A stretch of 64,000 bases of DNA from Larix kaempferi (lineage: Eukaryota > Streptophyta > Pinopsida > Pinales > Pinaceae), in the NCBI GenBank assembly GCA_027924585.1, contig BSBM01000372.1, positions 8,043,001-8,107,000 of the forward strand, written 5' to 3'. The notes beneath the pieces were generated by a model, which did not search any database, had not been told where the DNA came from, and saw only the letters and a program-made list of their open reading frames with translations. Shown here one piece after another: positions 1-10,176 of the stretch (position 1 is its first letter; every line of letters begins with the position of its first letter). A program made the position numbers and the translations under genes.

Positions 1-140
1 CCACCTTCAAAATTTGCTTCTTCTTCTCCTCCTCCTTGTAAGGTATGAGTGGATTTATGTCCAGCCTCAAGAAATGCTTCTTCTCCCTATAAGGTATGTG
101 TGGATTTATGTCCAACCTATAGAAATGATTTCTCACCCTT
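1..140 (-). CDS. Exon-like fragment with NPHIPY-EKKHFLRL repeats (copy A, partial)
   Basis: On the minus strand this stretch reads as two tandem units of L-D-I-N-P-x-I-P-Y-x-E followed by K-K-H-F-L-R-L or a lysine/glutamate run. It matches the fragment at 1200-1363 after the 1.25 kb shift. It may run off the left end of the window. It is too short to judge alone and is listed because the duplicated copy supports it. Confidence 0.3.
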
Positions 141-257
141 CAAGGTGTGAAAGAGAATTTCCAAAATCAAGATTATGTGTGAAATTTTCTAATGGTTCTA
201 GTCCAACAAAAAGAAAAAATTAAATAGAAATGATCTTAGTCTAGCAAAAATAAAAAT

Positions 258-644
258 TTAACAAGCAAAAGGTAGCGTACTTAGGTAATATACCTTGTTG
301 TTTCTTGGTTGTGAATTTATATTTATAAGCAATCTAGACCTTTGAGAGCTATTTATATTTGGAGGCCTTCCTCTTTTCTTGCTCATTGTCTTGGGAGGCC
401 TTCCTCTTTTCTTTAAACAACTTCCCCTTTCTACTAGTTTTCCATAAAAAATGGATTTGGATTTCTCTAAGGGAATTTCCGAATTTATATTTATATCCAA
501 TCTTGAATTTTTGGAGCTCATTGTCTTGGGTGTCCTTTCTCTTTTCTTGCTCATTGTCTTGGGAGGCCTTCCTCTTTTCTTTAAACCGCTAACTCCTTCT
601 ACTAGTTTTCCATCAAAACCAGATTTGGATTTCTGTGTGGACAT
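258..644 (-). CDS. AT-hook repeat protein, exon-like fragment, copy A
   Basis: An open frame of 128 codons. It contains AT-hook cores at residues about 22-29 (KKRGRPPK), 78-85 (KKRGRPPK) and 89-96 (KKRGRPPN), plus a degenerate one at 33-40 (KKRERTPK). AT-hooks bind the minor groove of AT-rich DNA, so a nuclear DNA-binding role is plausible. The protein is internally repetitive: a block of about 55 residues with K-S-x-F-x-G-K-L-V-E then L-KKRGRPPK occurs twice. The start codon is only the first Met; the frame may instead be an internal exon. I do not recognise a named gene. A transposon-derived or pseudogene origin cannot be excluded. The same frame exists with frameshifts in copy B at 1540-1915. 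Confidence 0.5.
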   Translation of the reverse strand: MSTQKSKSGFDGKLVEGVSGLKKRGRPPKTMSKKRERTPKTMSSKNSRLDININSEIPLEKSKSIFYGKLVERGSCLKKRGRPPKTMSKKRGRPPNINSSQRSRLLININSQPRNNKVYYLSTLPFAC

Positions 645-1168
645 CTCCTACATCAAACATAAAAATGTACAATTACTTTAACTTAACAACATGATAAAAA
701 ATAATATTATATATACAACAAAACAATTAATATACATATATTTAACATATATATCTTTAAAAATAAATTATCTATTTATTAAAATGAACAAAAAACCCTA
801 AGGAAAGGCCATATTGAAAAATAGAAACCCTTAACCTTTCTCTATTGAAAATATATATCCAGCACTAAGGTGTAAGGAATGAAGGGGCATTTCCCTATAA
901 TTTCTAAAGGAAAGGGCATAACACAAAAATGGATTCCCTTGATATTATGACTATTGTATATTTTTATCTAGTCTCAAGGAATGGGATTGTACCCCATTAT
1001 TTCTTGACTTAATAAAAAACATGAAAGAAGAGACATACCTCCAAAATGGACTCCCTTAATGTTATGACTATCAAGGAATGGGACGGTTCTCCATTATTTC
1101 TTGAATTAATAAATGATAAGAAAAAAGAGACATACCTCCAAAATACAGGTTCCCCATTATTTCTTGAC

Positions 1169-1363
1169 TTAATAAAAATAAACATTAGGAAAAAAGGGAT
1201 ATACCTCCAAAATGCACTCCCTTGATGTTCCTACTGTTTTTTTATTTATGTCCAGCTTCAAATAGTGCATTTTCTCCTTCTCCTTGTAATGTATTTGTAG
1301 ATTTCTCTCTAGCCTCAAGAAATGCTTCTTCTCCGTGTAAGGTATGTGTGGATTTCTGTCCAT
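1169..1363 (-). CDS. Exon-like fragment with NPHIPY-EKKHFLRL repeats (copy B)
   Basis: A short basic open frame with repeats of the form L-x-x-N-x-x-I-x-Y-x-E-K-x-H-x-L-x-L. The coding pattern ends at about 1205 with an I-L-E followed directly by GTATAT, which looks like a plant 5' splice site in minus-strand sense. Similar TTTTGGAG|GTATGT junctions occur near 1036 and 2286 on the same strand. A matching piece is at 1-140. I read these as exons of the same AT-hook gene or pseudogene. No known domain is recognised. Confidence 0.35.
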   Translation of the reverse strand: MDRNPHIPYTEKKHFLRLERNLQIHYKEKEKMHYLKLDINKKTVGTSRECILEVYPFFPNVYFY

Positions 1364-1539
1364 CCTTTAGAAATTATTTATCACCCTACACGGTATGAAA
1401 GGGAATTTCCACCATCAAGATTAAGTTTGAAATATCCTAATGGTTCTAGTCCAACAAAAAGGAAAAAATAAATGCAAATGATCTTAGTCCAATAAAAAGA
1501 AAAATTTAACAAGCAAAAGGTAATGTACTTAGGCAATAT

Positions 1540-1915
1540 ACCTTGTTGTTTCTTGGTTGTGATTTGATATTTATGTGCAATCTTGATGTTTGAGGGCTAG
1601 TTACCTTTAAAGGCCTTCCTCTTTTCTTGTTCATTGTCTTGGGAGGCATTCCTATTTTCTTTAAACAACTTCCCCTTTCCACTAGTTAAGTTTCCATCAA
1701 GAATGAATTTAGATTTCTCTAAAGGCATTTCCAAATTTATATTTATATCCAATCTTGAAGTTTTGGAGCTCATTGTCTTGGGCGGCCTTCCTCTTTTCTT
1801 GCAAATTATCTTGGGAGGCCTTCCTCTTTTCTTTAAACTCCCCCTTCTACTAGTTTTCCATCAAAACAAGATTTACATTTCCTACATCAACCATAAAAAT
1901 ATACAATTACTCTAA
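1540..1915 (-). pseudogene. AT-hook repeat protein, exon-like fragment, copy B (frameshifted)
   Basis: Translating the minus strand gives the same order of elements as the fragment at 258-644: F-D-G-K-L-V-E, two adjacent KKRGRPPK-type hooks, a S-R-L-D-I-N-I-N block, then a third hook (KKRGRPLK) and the same C-terminal tail ending LPFAC and a stop. At least two frame changes occur, around the second G-K-L repeat and in the tail, so this copy is not one open frame. Its first pair of hooks is better preserved than in copy A. It is the paralogous exon of the tandem duplication. Confidence 0.5.
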
Positions 1916-2400
1916 AGTAACAACATGATAAAAAAATAATACTATACATGCAACTAAACATTCTATATAATATATTTAACATATATATCTTTTAAAATAA
2001 AGTCTTTATTTCTTAAAATGAACAAAAACTCCTAAGGAAAGCCCATATTCAAAAATAGGAATCCCTTAACCTTTCTCTATTGAAAATCTATATCCAAAAA
2101 TGAAGTGTCTTTTTCCTCTGGTTAAGGAATGAAGGGACATTGCTGTATAATTTCTAAAAGAAAGGGTATAACACAAAAATGGATTCCCTTGATATTATAA
2201 CTATTGTATATTTTTATCTAGTCTCAAGAAATGGGAACTTACCTCGTTATTTCTTGAATTAATAAACAAAGGGATAGAAGAGACATACCTCCAAAATGGA
2301 CTCCCTTGATATTATGATTATCAAGGAATGGGACAGTTTTCCATTATTTCTTGATTTAATAAACAACAACAACAAAAAAGAATGAGACAGTTTTCCATTT

Positions 2401-3190
2401 TTGACTTATGTGAAAAAAATGATATTTTTTTAAAGTTTTTTTTAAGGATGAGCCTGTATTGTATATTTAATGTAAGTATAATGATTATTTTTCAATTAAA
2501 ATTAAAACAGTCATCACCTTATATTTGATTTATTATGCATTATATATATATCTATATTTCATAATTCTCTAGGCTTTCCTATCATCTGTTGAGAGTGAAA
2601 TTGTAAGTTAGCCATGTTCCGTGCATATTTCTTTCAAGTCTTGTAAGAGCCAACACCTATTTTCTATCAAAAACATTTTTGCTATGTATCTTAACTTAAA
2701 GATAGGATAGTCTCTTAGTGTGTAGTAAGAACATTTGACTATTATCTTTGATTATGTAATGAATATAAACAAATTTTTTTTTTCTTGTGAAAAAAATAGA
2801 GCGTGAGTTCAAGGAAGTCAAAATTTATGGGGATAAATGTATACCTTCTTTAACTAGAAATATGACACATCTCAAATCTTATATGAAGAGAATAGAAATA
2901 GAATATGAACAAAAACTTAAAAAGATTTGAAGAAATAATTAATAGAAATAATAATGCAATAACATAAATGAAGAATACATTCAAACAATTCAAAGAGGTT
3001 GGATTCATTGGTGAAGAGCGAGGAGTTTTTCATTATTGGGTAATGTTTAATTTCAATGAGGGTCGAACCTGGAGCCATGGGGGCACCTTGAGGTAGTGGT
3101 CGAACGTGTGGTTCCACCTAGAGAGATTGTATTAAATGATCTCATGACCCATGGACACATAATTGGATCAAAGCCCACCCTCTTGTCCTC
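2401..3190. other. AT-rich non-coding stretch
   Basis: Very AT-rich, with runs of T and A and no frame with recognisable composition. A phrase with GGTCGAACCTGGAGCC near 3060 resembles a tRNA B-box context, but no matching A-box is seen. I see no gene. Confidence 0.5.
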
Positions 3191-3194
3191 CTAA

Positions 3195-3420
3195 AAAAAG
3201 AATGTCAATTCTCGCTAGCTCATTCGGTCAATGTGTGGGTCTCGTCAGCTGGGCGACCCGAGTTCAATTCCCCTTACGGGTGAGCTTATTGAGCTAGTTG
3301 GGAGGAGACACCCAAAAATCAAGCCATCATAAGAGCTAGTGTGGCCAAGACCAGGTGCGATCCCCATATGACTTTGACGGCTTAGATGCCCTTAAGTTTT
3401 GGTTTTTAACCAATATTTCG
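3195..3420 (+). repeat. tRNA-derived SINE-like sequence
   Basis: An A-box-like GCTAGCTCATTCGG near 3214 is followed about 45 bases later by a B-box-like GAGTTCAATTCC near 3260. These are the internal RNA polymerase III promoter spacing and sequences of a tRNA-derived SINE head. The segment between (a GGGTCTCG / GGGCGACCC hairpin) does not fold as a normal anticodon arm, so this is not a functional tRNA. An unrelated body follows to about 3420. The 3' end and target-site duplication were not resolved. Confidence 0.5.
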
Positions 3421-3452
3421 TTACTACTGACCCCAAGTAATAGGAAATTAAA

Positions 3453-3473
3453 ATATATATATATATATATATA
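3453..3473. repeat. (AT)n microsatellite
   Basis: About ten uninterrupted AT units. Confidence 0.9.
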
Positions 3474-3639
3474 CATTCAAAGAATTTAAAGACAAAATTG
3501 TTGCATAACTCGACGTTGAAATGTAACCGTCTTAAAGTCAAAATTAAAAAGGAGGTTGGTAATGAAGTGTAACAAATTCTAAGCAACTAGGAAAAGGAAC
3601 AGATAAAAAGCATAACGAGCTTGTAAATATTATAATGAG

Positions 3640-4480
3640 TCATGCGTTACAACATCCATCCAACACATTAGCAAGTTCTTCAAACACCTCAACTCCACCC
3701 TCGAATGTAACACTCACAACGAATCCACAACTAAAGTCGAAACCACCTCTCGCCACTACCACCATTTTACAATAGGTTAGGGTTCCCTCATCAAATGTCG
3801 CAATATTGACCCTTGATGGTATCCCCACCAATAACCAAACTGAAGCGATCAAAATTTGATGGTAATGAAAAACGAGGCGTGGCATGGCCTAATAAAGTGG
3901 AAGAATATTTTAAAATTTACAATATCAAGAACGACAATAAAAAAATTATGTATGCATCCATGCAGCTTGAAGGTGATGCTTTTACAATTGGTACATGTGT
4001 ACATGTGGTGGAAAAATTCAATACATGCAATGAGCTAGAACATTTTCAAAGACGATTTCAATTCCATGGAATCTAGTATAATGATTTTTTATATAAAAAG
4101 GGGAATTTGGAAGATTTTATATGGGAATGGGAAACATTAGCAAGACGAGTAATGAGGGTATAAAAGGATTGTTTAATGTGAACATATGTAACTAGATTAA
4201 ATCCATACATCCCGAATGAGTTAAATCTACATGATATCTCAAAAATGGAGACAACCATGCTTAAGGAAAATGGAAAATAAAAGAATTGGAAAGGTCATCG
4301 TTACAAAGATTTTACAAGGTTTCTACGAAACGAAATTTACCTCAATCCTCATGTGCAAGGAATGTCAAATACTTACCTCCAAATCGATGTGAAGATAAAA
4401 AAAAAAAAAGTTTAGAAACTCAAAGATTGAGGGAAGGGAAGTGTAAACGCTGTGTAGATCCAAAACATAAGTGCTAAAAA
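3640..4480 (+). pseudogene. Ty3/gypsy gag remnant (retrotransposon gag domain and zinc knuckle)
   Basis: A Ser/Thr/Pro-rich leader (3640-3800) is followed by a gag capsid-type domain. It starts K-F-D-G-N-E and continues V-E-E-Y-F-K-I-Y-N-I, then Y-A-S-M-Q-L-E-G-D-A, the usual order in plant gypsy gag. After a stop near 4074 the frame continues with F-L-Y-K-K-G-N-L-E-D-F and P-Y-I-P-N-E-L-N-L-H-D-I-S. A zinc knuckle close to C-K-R-C-x4-K-H-K-C is at 4447-4477. Gag would package element RNA into particles. Several stops and frame changes show it is dead. The protease remnant follows at 4660. Confidence 0.75.
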
Positions 4481-4659
4481 AAACTCAAACAAATTATATA
4501 CATGTCAAGAGAATAAGGATGTGGTTTCACATACACAAGAATCGAAGGAGGAAGAAGAGGAGAACTTACAAGATATTGCATTGGAGTCAGTGGTTGAAAA
4601 CAAACCAAGATTTTTAATAGCACCATGACAGGTATGAGCCATGAACCATAAACTCTTAA

Positions 4660-4800
4660 ACTAAGAGGGCACATAAAAAATAGTAATGTCACATTATTAG
4701 TTGATATTGGGAGTACCCAAAGTTTTATCGACGTTAATGTTGCAAGAATGCTTAAATTATTTGTATACTGAGTTCCACATATGATTATAATGGTTATAGA
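4660..4800 (+). pseudogene. Ty3/gypsy aspartic protease remnant
   Basis: The translation L-L-V-D-I-G-S-T-Q-S-F-I-D near 4690-4730 matches the retroviral-type protease active site (D-S/T-G-S/A-T-x-x-F-I). The glycine-preceding Ser/Thr is replaced by Ile. It is preceded by L-R-G-H-I-K-N-S and followed by V-A-R-M-L-K-L. The frame breaks soon after. No RT or integrase follows, so the element is truncated here. Confidence 0.65.
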
Positions 4801-7400
4801 TAAAAAAAATTGAAATGTAGAGATATCCATAAGGTGCAATCCCATAATTTAACATCAAAACTCTATACCTTACCACTTGGAGAACTAGGTGTGGTCTTTG
4901 GAGTGTAGTGGTCGCAAACACTAGGTACTTACTTAGCCAACCACTAAAAACATTTTATTAAATTCAAATGGAAAGGACATTGATACAAATTTTGTAATTC
5001 ACCGGGATGTTATACCCCCAATAAGTGGTTAAGTCTTTTATCTATTTGGATGTGTGAATATTGTGATTAATGAACTACTACATACTTGGGCATATGTTAT
5101 GATAAGTTTGAAAGTTATCTTCTACTTAGGTTCTTTGGGAAAACGAAAGAAAGAGAGGTCATGGTCTCTAAAGGGATTAGGTAAACTAAAATAAGAAAAT
5201 TTTAAGAAATAAAGGCATATAGGAAAATTGTAGTGCCCCGTTTGGACAATTGACTTTGACTCTGTTGCGTCATTAGTATTTGAGGGAATTCTATTTCGAA
5301 TGGCCCGATTATGTGTGGATTTAGCCTAGAATTTTTATGTCGTGATATTATTTGAGGGCATTCACTTTGATTGACCCAACCAAGTGTGGAACTTGTAGTT
5401 TGACTATTACAAACAGTTGTTTGAAAACTATCTATTATTAGACCATGTTATGATGATAATTAGTATTGTGTTACTATGATGGTTTCTATGTTGATCAAAT
5501 GTTTAGTTGATATTGTTCAATGATGATTGAATATTTATAATGTAAAATTATGAAATTCATATGATTTTGTTTTGGATAACATGTAATATGATGGGTCATC
5601 AAGTGTGACAAGAAAGACACATACATGTGACACAATGATCCAATGATACCACATGGACTCCAAACTGAGAGGGTTATCATTGACAAGTCATGTCAATCTA
5701 GTATATATGTTATAGTATGAATTTTATTTAAAAGATTTGATGTGCGCGATCTTTATGTGCAGGTGTTGGATTAAGATTGCCAATCGGTCCAAATCAGTTA
5801 ATGGGGATGAACTGAGATATGATGTCTAGCATTGTCCACGTGATGAGTTGAGAAAGTGACTCATAAGATGCATGTTTCCGTGAGAGAAGGATGCAGATTC
5901 ATTCACTCAAGAGGCATTTATTGGGGTGTGGGCAATAAGGATACTGCCGTATTCCCTAGGAACCACTAGTCCCTCAACATTGTTGACCAAACTGAGTTAG
6001 CAATGTCTCAGTTGTCATACCAAGTCCCCACCAAAGGGGGAATATCTGAAGGGCATGCACGGAGCATGGCACCCTTGATATCCTTGATGCAAACATAAAA
6101 GCAACCATTAAATTAAATTAAAATTATTAATGGTGGGGAAATAAGAATATTTCTAAAAAATTTAGAAATATAATTTAGTTAATGTGAATGAAATCTCAAA
6201 TTAATTCATTTCAATTACGAATTTGTGAAAAATAAAATGCACACAAAATAACAATTTGTAAGCCATCAAGGGACTCCACTAAAGTAAATCTCACTTAAAA
6301 TAAAAGAATTAGAAAACTAGAGGGAATTGAGGCTGTGTGGGTGAATAAGAAATTAAAATAATTCAAAAATGAATGCATGAATGTATGAAGGGTTTTTGGA
6401 AAGTTATAAAGAGATGGGGAGGGCATATCATTTTATCCTAGTGCTGGATGGTATTTTTGAGGTGATTGTTAGGGGGTGTGGTTCACTTCGATACGAGAGG
6501 GTTCGGAGCATCGTAGCAATAGCCTAAGTACCGAAGTTGTTGCTAGAATTCGATTCATCAGCCTTGTTGTGGCTTGTGGGTCTCTGAAGAAGGAGAGTAC
6601 TCATGGGTATGGTAGGGTGGAATCTGATTCCTCAACATATGGATTGATCAATAACGGAATTTCGCATTTGGTAGATAACTTAGATGTATTGGAGTTGCAC
6701 AATTACTGGAGAATTCCAAGTCTGCGTGTCATTTAGATCCGTAAGGGATGTCTCAGGAATTCTGAAGGTCGAATATGTCCTATCAACTAGCTCGACCATA
6801 TCTTTGGATCTGTCAGTTAACCAAGCCTATAACTAATAAATGCAATGTAAAGTCATAGCTCAATGAAATCCTTGGTATTGTGGTCGAGTTAAATTATAAA
6901 AAGACAAACGATGAATCTTGACTCGAAAGGGGTATCCCCTTCAAGTTATTAAACCGATATGGGAGTATTGGATACATCCAATTTATTACTTCAATTCTCC
7001 AACTCTGCACCAATCGAAACCATGTCAAACACCAATAATCCTGCGTTAACGAGCCAAGCCAGCATAGCGCGATGTGCATTGAATGCAATAGAGGGCAATT
7101 AACAGATACCAATGTTTCCATACTTTCCAGCTCTGCCCAAGATCACCATACAGGATTTCTGGCACAACCAAGACCGCCTCAGCACGTTTGAGCTGACAAC
7201 CGCATGTCCAAACCCTAAGTTAGAACCACGTTCTTCCTTACATGTGCTGTTAGGGGTAACTACCCAAACATTGGGACTGACAGTCAACCTACCAACCCTT
7301 CATCCGTCGACTTTGTGATGGATATGAATTAAATACGCGTAAGACAGGTATTTAAAACTGCCATATATGTAGTAACAAATTTCTTGTAAATCAGTGCGCT
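4801..7400. other. No recognisable gene; degraded AT-rich sequence
   Basis: Short chance frames only. Around 5230-5400 two diverged direct repeats (TTTGAGGGMATTC context, about 70 bases apart) follow GTGCCCCGTTTGGACAA, which could be old LTR material. A frame at 6476-6736 (86 codons) has no recognisable domain. Parts of 6890-7320 have higher GC but no coherent coding signal on either strand. Confidence 0.4.
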
Positions 7401-7414
7401 TCTTAAGTAAGTCT

Positions 7415-7520
7415 CAACAGTTAGCTCAGTTGGTTGGCCCAGGCTGAGATTAGAGGTTCAATTCTTGAATGCTGGGTCAAGTTCTTCCATCTAAAACGCT
7501 GATAGAATGATTTTTTGAAA
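7415..7520 (+). repeat. tRNA-derived SINE-like head
   Basis: An A-box-like TTAGCTCAGTTGGTTGG at 7421-7437 and a B-box-like GAGGTTCAATTCTT at 7453-7466 are spaced as in a tRNA gene. An A-rich tract (7511-7532) follows. It differs from the SINE-like sequence at 3195, so it would be a different family or very old. Confidence 0.4.
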
Positions 7521-8150
7521 AAAATTTGAAAAAAAAGGCATGAAGCATGAATTAGTGATTGTATGGTGATGTAGATGGAAAATAATCACAAGTATAGAAT
7601 TTAGGAAGAGGAAACATCATGGAGGATGAGTTGGCCAAAAAATAGTTAAGGCAAGTCAACTAGATTTCACATTTTCACAAAAAGTAGTAAAATCCAGTAA
7701 AAAACAAAAGTGTGCCCTTCTATTCCAGGATAGGATAAAATATACCAGAATCTTAGAAAATATTATCTAGAATCTCAGGAAATGCACCCAGGTTACTCAT
7801 GAAGGCTTGTGGTCCACACAAAAAGACTTGTGATCCACACAATGAGTGATTTTGGCCAACTACCTAGTCTAACACCTAGGAATTAATAAAAAATGACTAA
7901 TTAATTGGAAAAAAAGTCAGGGGAAATAGGGGTTTGATTAAATACTTGATTAGTGATGTTAATTAACTTTTGATTAATTTTTAATCAATTTCTTATTTAT
8001 GATACATTTTGGGGGTGGTAATATCTTATGTTAGAGATTCATCATTGTATGCCTATGTTATATCTTTAAATATTGTCATGTATGATTCAAGGTTGTGAGG
8101 AGTATCCTACTCGTATTGCATATGATAACCTGACTGCATTTCTTTCATTC

Positions 8151-8380
8151 CCTGTGTTTTGCTTCGAAAATGTGTATGAATTGTTGAAATTCTTTTTGTG
8201 GAAGCTTCAGTACGTTCAAAATATCCCTAGATTCAATCATTTTACTATTCATAGACACTTGTTTCCCTGTGTTTTGCTTCGAAAATGTGTATGAATTGCT
8301 GAAATTCTTCTTGTGGAAGCTTCAGTACATTCAAAATATCCCTAGATTCAATAATTTTACTATTCGTAGACACTTCTTGG
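8151..8380 (+). repeat. 115-bp tandem duplication
   Basis: Two adjacent copies start CCTGTGTTTTGCTTCG at 8151 and 8266 and differ at only a few positions, so this duplication is much younger than the divergence from the related block at 15.1 kb. Confidence 0.85.
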
Positions 8381-8440
8381 ATATATCTAGACTTCCATCT
8401 ATTAAATCCATCTCCATTTATCCTTATGTTCTGAAATTGG

Positions 8441-8752
8441 CTGTAAATTTCCTCTGCAAAATTGTCCTTCATCTGTTAATAATGTGTATGACCCAATCCA
8501 GTTAATATTTTGTAAAAGAATAATCTAAACACTGTGCAACAAAGATATAGCTCTGGTATCTATAAACAAATGAGCTTTTATCATTCCTGGGCATGACTAT
8601 AAATTTCCTCTGCAAAATTGTCCTTCATCTATTAATAATGTGTATGACCCAATCCAGTTAATATTTTGTAAAAGAATAATCTAAACACTGTGCAACAAAG
8701 ATATAGCTCTGGTATCTATAAAAAAATGAGCTTTTATCATTCCTGGGCATGA
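8441..8752 (+). repeat. 156-bp tandem duplication
   Basis: Copies begin CTGTAAATTTCCTCTGC at 8441 and CTATAAATTTCCTCTGC at 8597 and are almost identical over their length. It is directly downstream of the 115-bp duplication. Confidence 0.85.
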
Positions 8753-8839
8753 CTCATTTTATCCTGGTTCACCTCTAGGGACTAACAGATTAAAAATACC
8801 TTTTCCAAAAGAGCTTTAGAAAGATATCTCCATACAGGG

Positions 8840-9016
8840 GATTTATTCATAAAATGGGATACAAGAAGGGAATATAAGGGAAAACATGGAAAGTTTGAAA
8901 ATTTGTCGATAGGTCCCTATATCATTGTTGAGATATTGGAGAAAAATGCATACAAGGTTCATGAACTGGAAGGTGATCTGATAGAATTTTTTCACAATGG
9001 TAGACTTATGAAATGA
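8840..9016 (+). pseudogene. Ty3/gypsy integrase C-terminal fragment
   Basis: A 58-codon frame reads K-W-D-T-R-R-E, K-H-G-K-F-E-N-L, G-P-Y-I-I-V-E-I, N-A-Y-K-V-H-E-L-E-G and ends F-H-N-G-R-L-M-K-stop. This is the C-terminal module of plant gypsy integrases (GPF/Y module ending N-G-x-x-L-K-x-Y). No catalytic core lies upstream, where the LTR-like repeat is. It is a stranded fragment, probably left by deletion or recombination inside a gypsy element. Confidence 0.75.
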
Positions 9017-9198
9017 TTCTTCATGTATTGAAACTAGGTTCCAAAGATTTTGTACATAGTAGAATAGAAGTCTTCATTTGCTTGTTTTCCTACAAAATTT
9101 TCAGCAGTTTACTTTTCAGTATTTTCATGCTATTGTATATAAATAAATTGTGAAGCTAAAGATTTGTTCAATATGATCAAAATATCATCAAAGAAGAA

Positions 9199-9231
9199 GA
9201 CTCCATGACCCAATGGATAAGGCACAAATCT
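9199..9231 (+). other. tRNA-Arg 5'-half-like sequence
   Basis: GACTCCATGACCCAATGGATAAGG-type sequence matches the acceptor, D-arm and A-box side of plant tRNA-Arg genes. The anticodon, T-arm and 3' acceptor do not follow, so it is a fragment or a SINE head, not a working tRNA gene. Confidence 0.35.
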
Positions 9232-10170
9232 ATTGTTCTTAGAGGATTGCAAAGCAAGCTACTGACCCTGTGGAACCGATGTTAGTACTGATATTTTTAA
9301 TTATAAAATACCTCTTTCGAGTTCAATAAGGTGATGCTCCCAGTTTATTTAGCTCTCAGGAGCTAAGGAAACCAAAGAAAAGTTGATCACGAGCTTCAAC
9401 ATGACCAAAGGCTAGCGATCAGGGACCTGAAGAAGAGCGCTCAAGTGTTAGAAACACTAAGCCATTATATTAGGATAGATTTGACGGTATAGATATCGGG
9501 TGCGCCCATAAAGTGCAAGTCAGTTAAAGCAAAAAGGGTGTATGTGCAAGTCCAGAGGAGCGCGGGATAGATCAACGGTGGAGATCTAAAACAAACTGAT
9601 AAGATGTGCCCTCCAAAAAATTGACACAAGGGCAGTTTGTCCCCAAAACCACTAAGGAAACGTGCCTGATTTAGATTGATCATGCCTATTCAAGAGCAGT
9701 TTTCTTATACTTCTTTCCATCTGTGCGTTACTGCTCTAGGAAACCAGAAGTGGTATCCACTCATGATGAGACATAAAGCGCAGTACAACTAGTCTTGTCC
9801 CCCATATGCCACATGTCGAGTGGGTCCCGAAGCCTTTTCATCCTCGTATTTTCAGTCATGGAATCCAACATGGAAAGTTGTACTCCTAAGAGAACAAAAA
9901 GATATTTTCCCTCTTTTTTAAAAATCATTTCTGTTTCAACAGGAACATGCTCCCGACAACCTAGTGTACCATCCTATCGTCTACATGATGCCAACCAGTA
10001 CACACCAGTTCCCAAACCATTCCAATTCAGCTATCATCCAACATCGAGGTATTTTCCGGTTACTGTTATCCAACCTTTCTTCTTATACCATTGCTTGTTA
10101 CTTATTCTAAAAAGCCTAGATTCTGTGAATTTTTCCTAATAACTAGTGAAGTTACTAAACCAATTTTGCA
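9232..10170 (+). other. Leader-like region upstream of unknown long frame
   Basis: No recognisable coding content. Chance frames at 9465-9683 (-) and 9795-10139 (+) lack domains. It may be the 5' untranslated part of the element that encodes the frame starting at 10177. Confidence 0.3.
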
Positions 10171-10176
10171 CCTAAA

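Larger units (their letters stand above)
1..2400. repeat. ~1.25 kb tandem duplication carrying AT-hook exon-like pieces
   Basis: Two diverged copies lie head to tail. For example, the block beginning AGCAAAAGGTA near 264 recurs near 1512, and the block starting GTCTCAAGRAATGGGA near 971 recurs near 2221, an offset of about 1248-1250 bases. The copies differ by many substitutions and small indels, so the duplication is old. Each copy holds, on the minus strand, one exon-like piece with AT-hook motifs and one with a LD-NPHIPY-EKKH repeat. A short block (about 30 bases, around ACATACCTCCAAAATG) also recurs near 1031, 1127, 1196 and 2281. The left end may continue outside the window. Confidence 0.8.
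7990..8790 (+). repeat. LTR-like repeat A with internal tandem duplications
   Basis: This block is homologous to 15115-15480. Both run through a GAATTGTTGAA motif, a (G)AAGCTTCAGTACGTT / GAGGCTCAATACGTT motif, a CACTTCTTG motif, a TTTCCTCTGCAA motif and ATATAGCTCT-ATATCTATAA, in the same order, and end with CACCTCTAGGGACTA / TACCTCTGGGACTAC. The earlier copy is longer because it holds two tandem duplications. The arrangement suggests LTRs, or paralogous LTR scraps, flanking the unknown frame at 10.2-14.6 kb. Exact ends and target-site duplications are not resolved. Confidence 0.45.

Noticed and set aside
359-681. Plus-strand Phe/Leu/Ser-rich frames at 0.3-0.7 kb, resembling membrane segments
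   Set aside because: They are the complement of the AT-hook coding frame, which has a known motif and a conserved paralog.
9199-9231. Possible functional tRNA-Arg gene
   Set aside because: Only the 5' half matches; no anticodon loop, T-arm or 3' acceptor complement follows.
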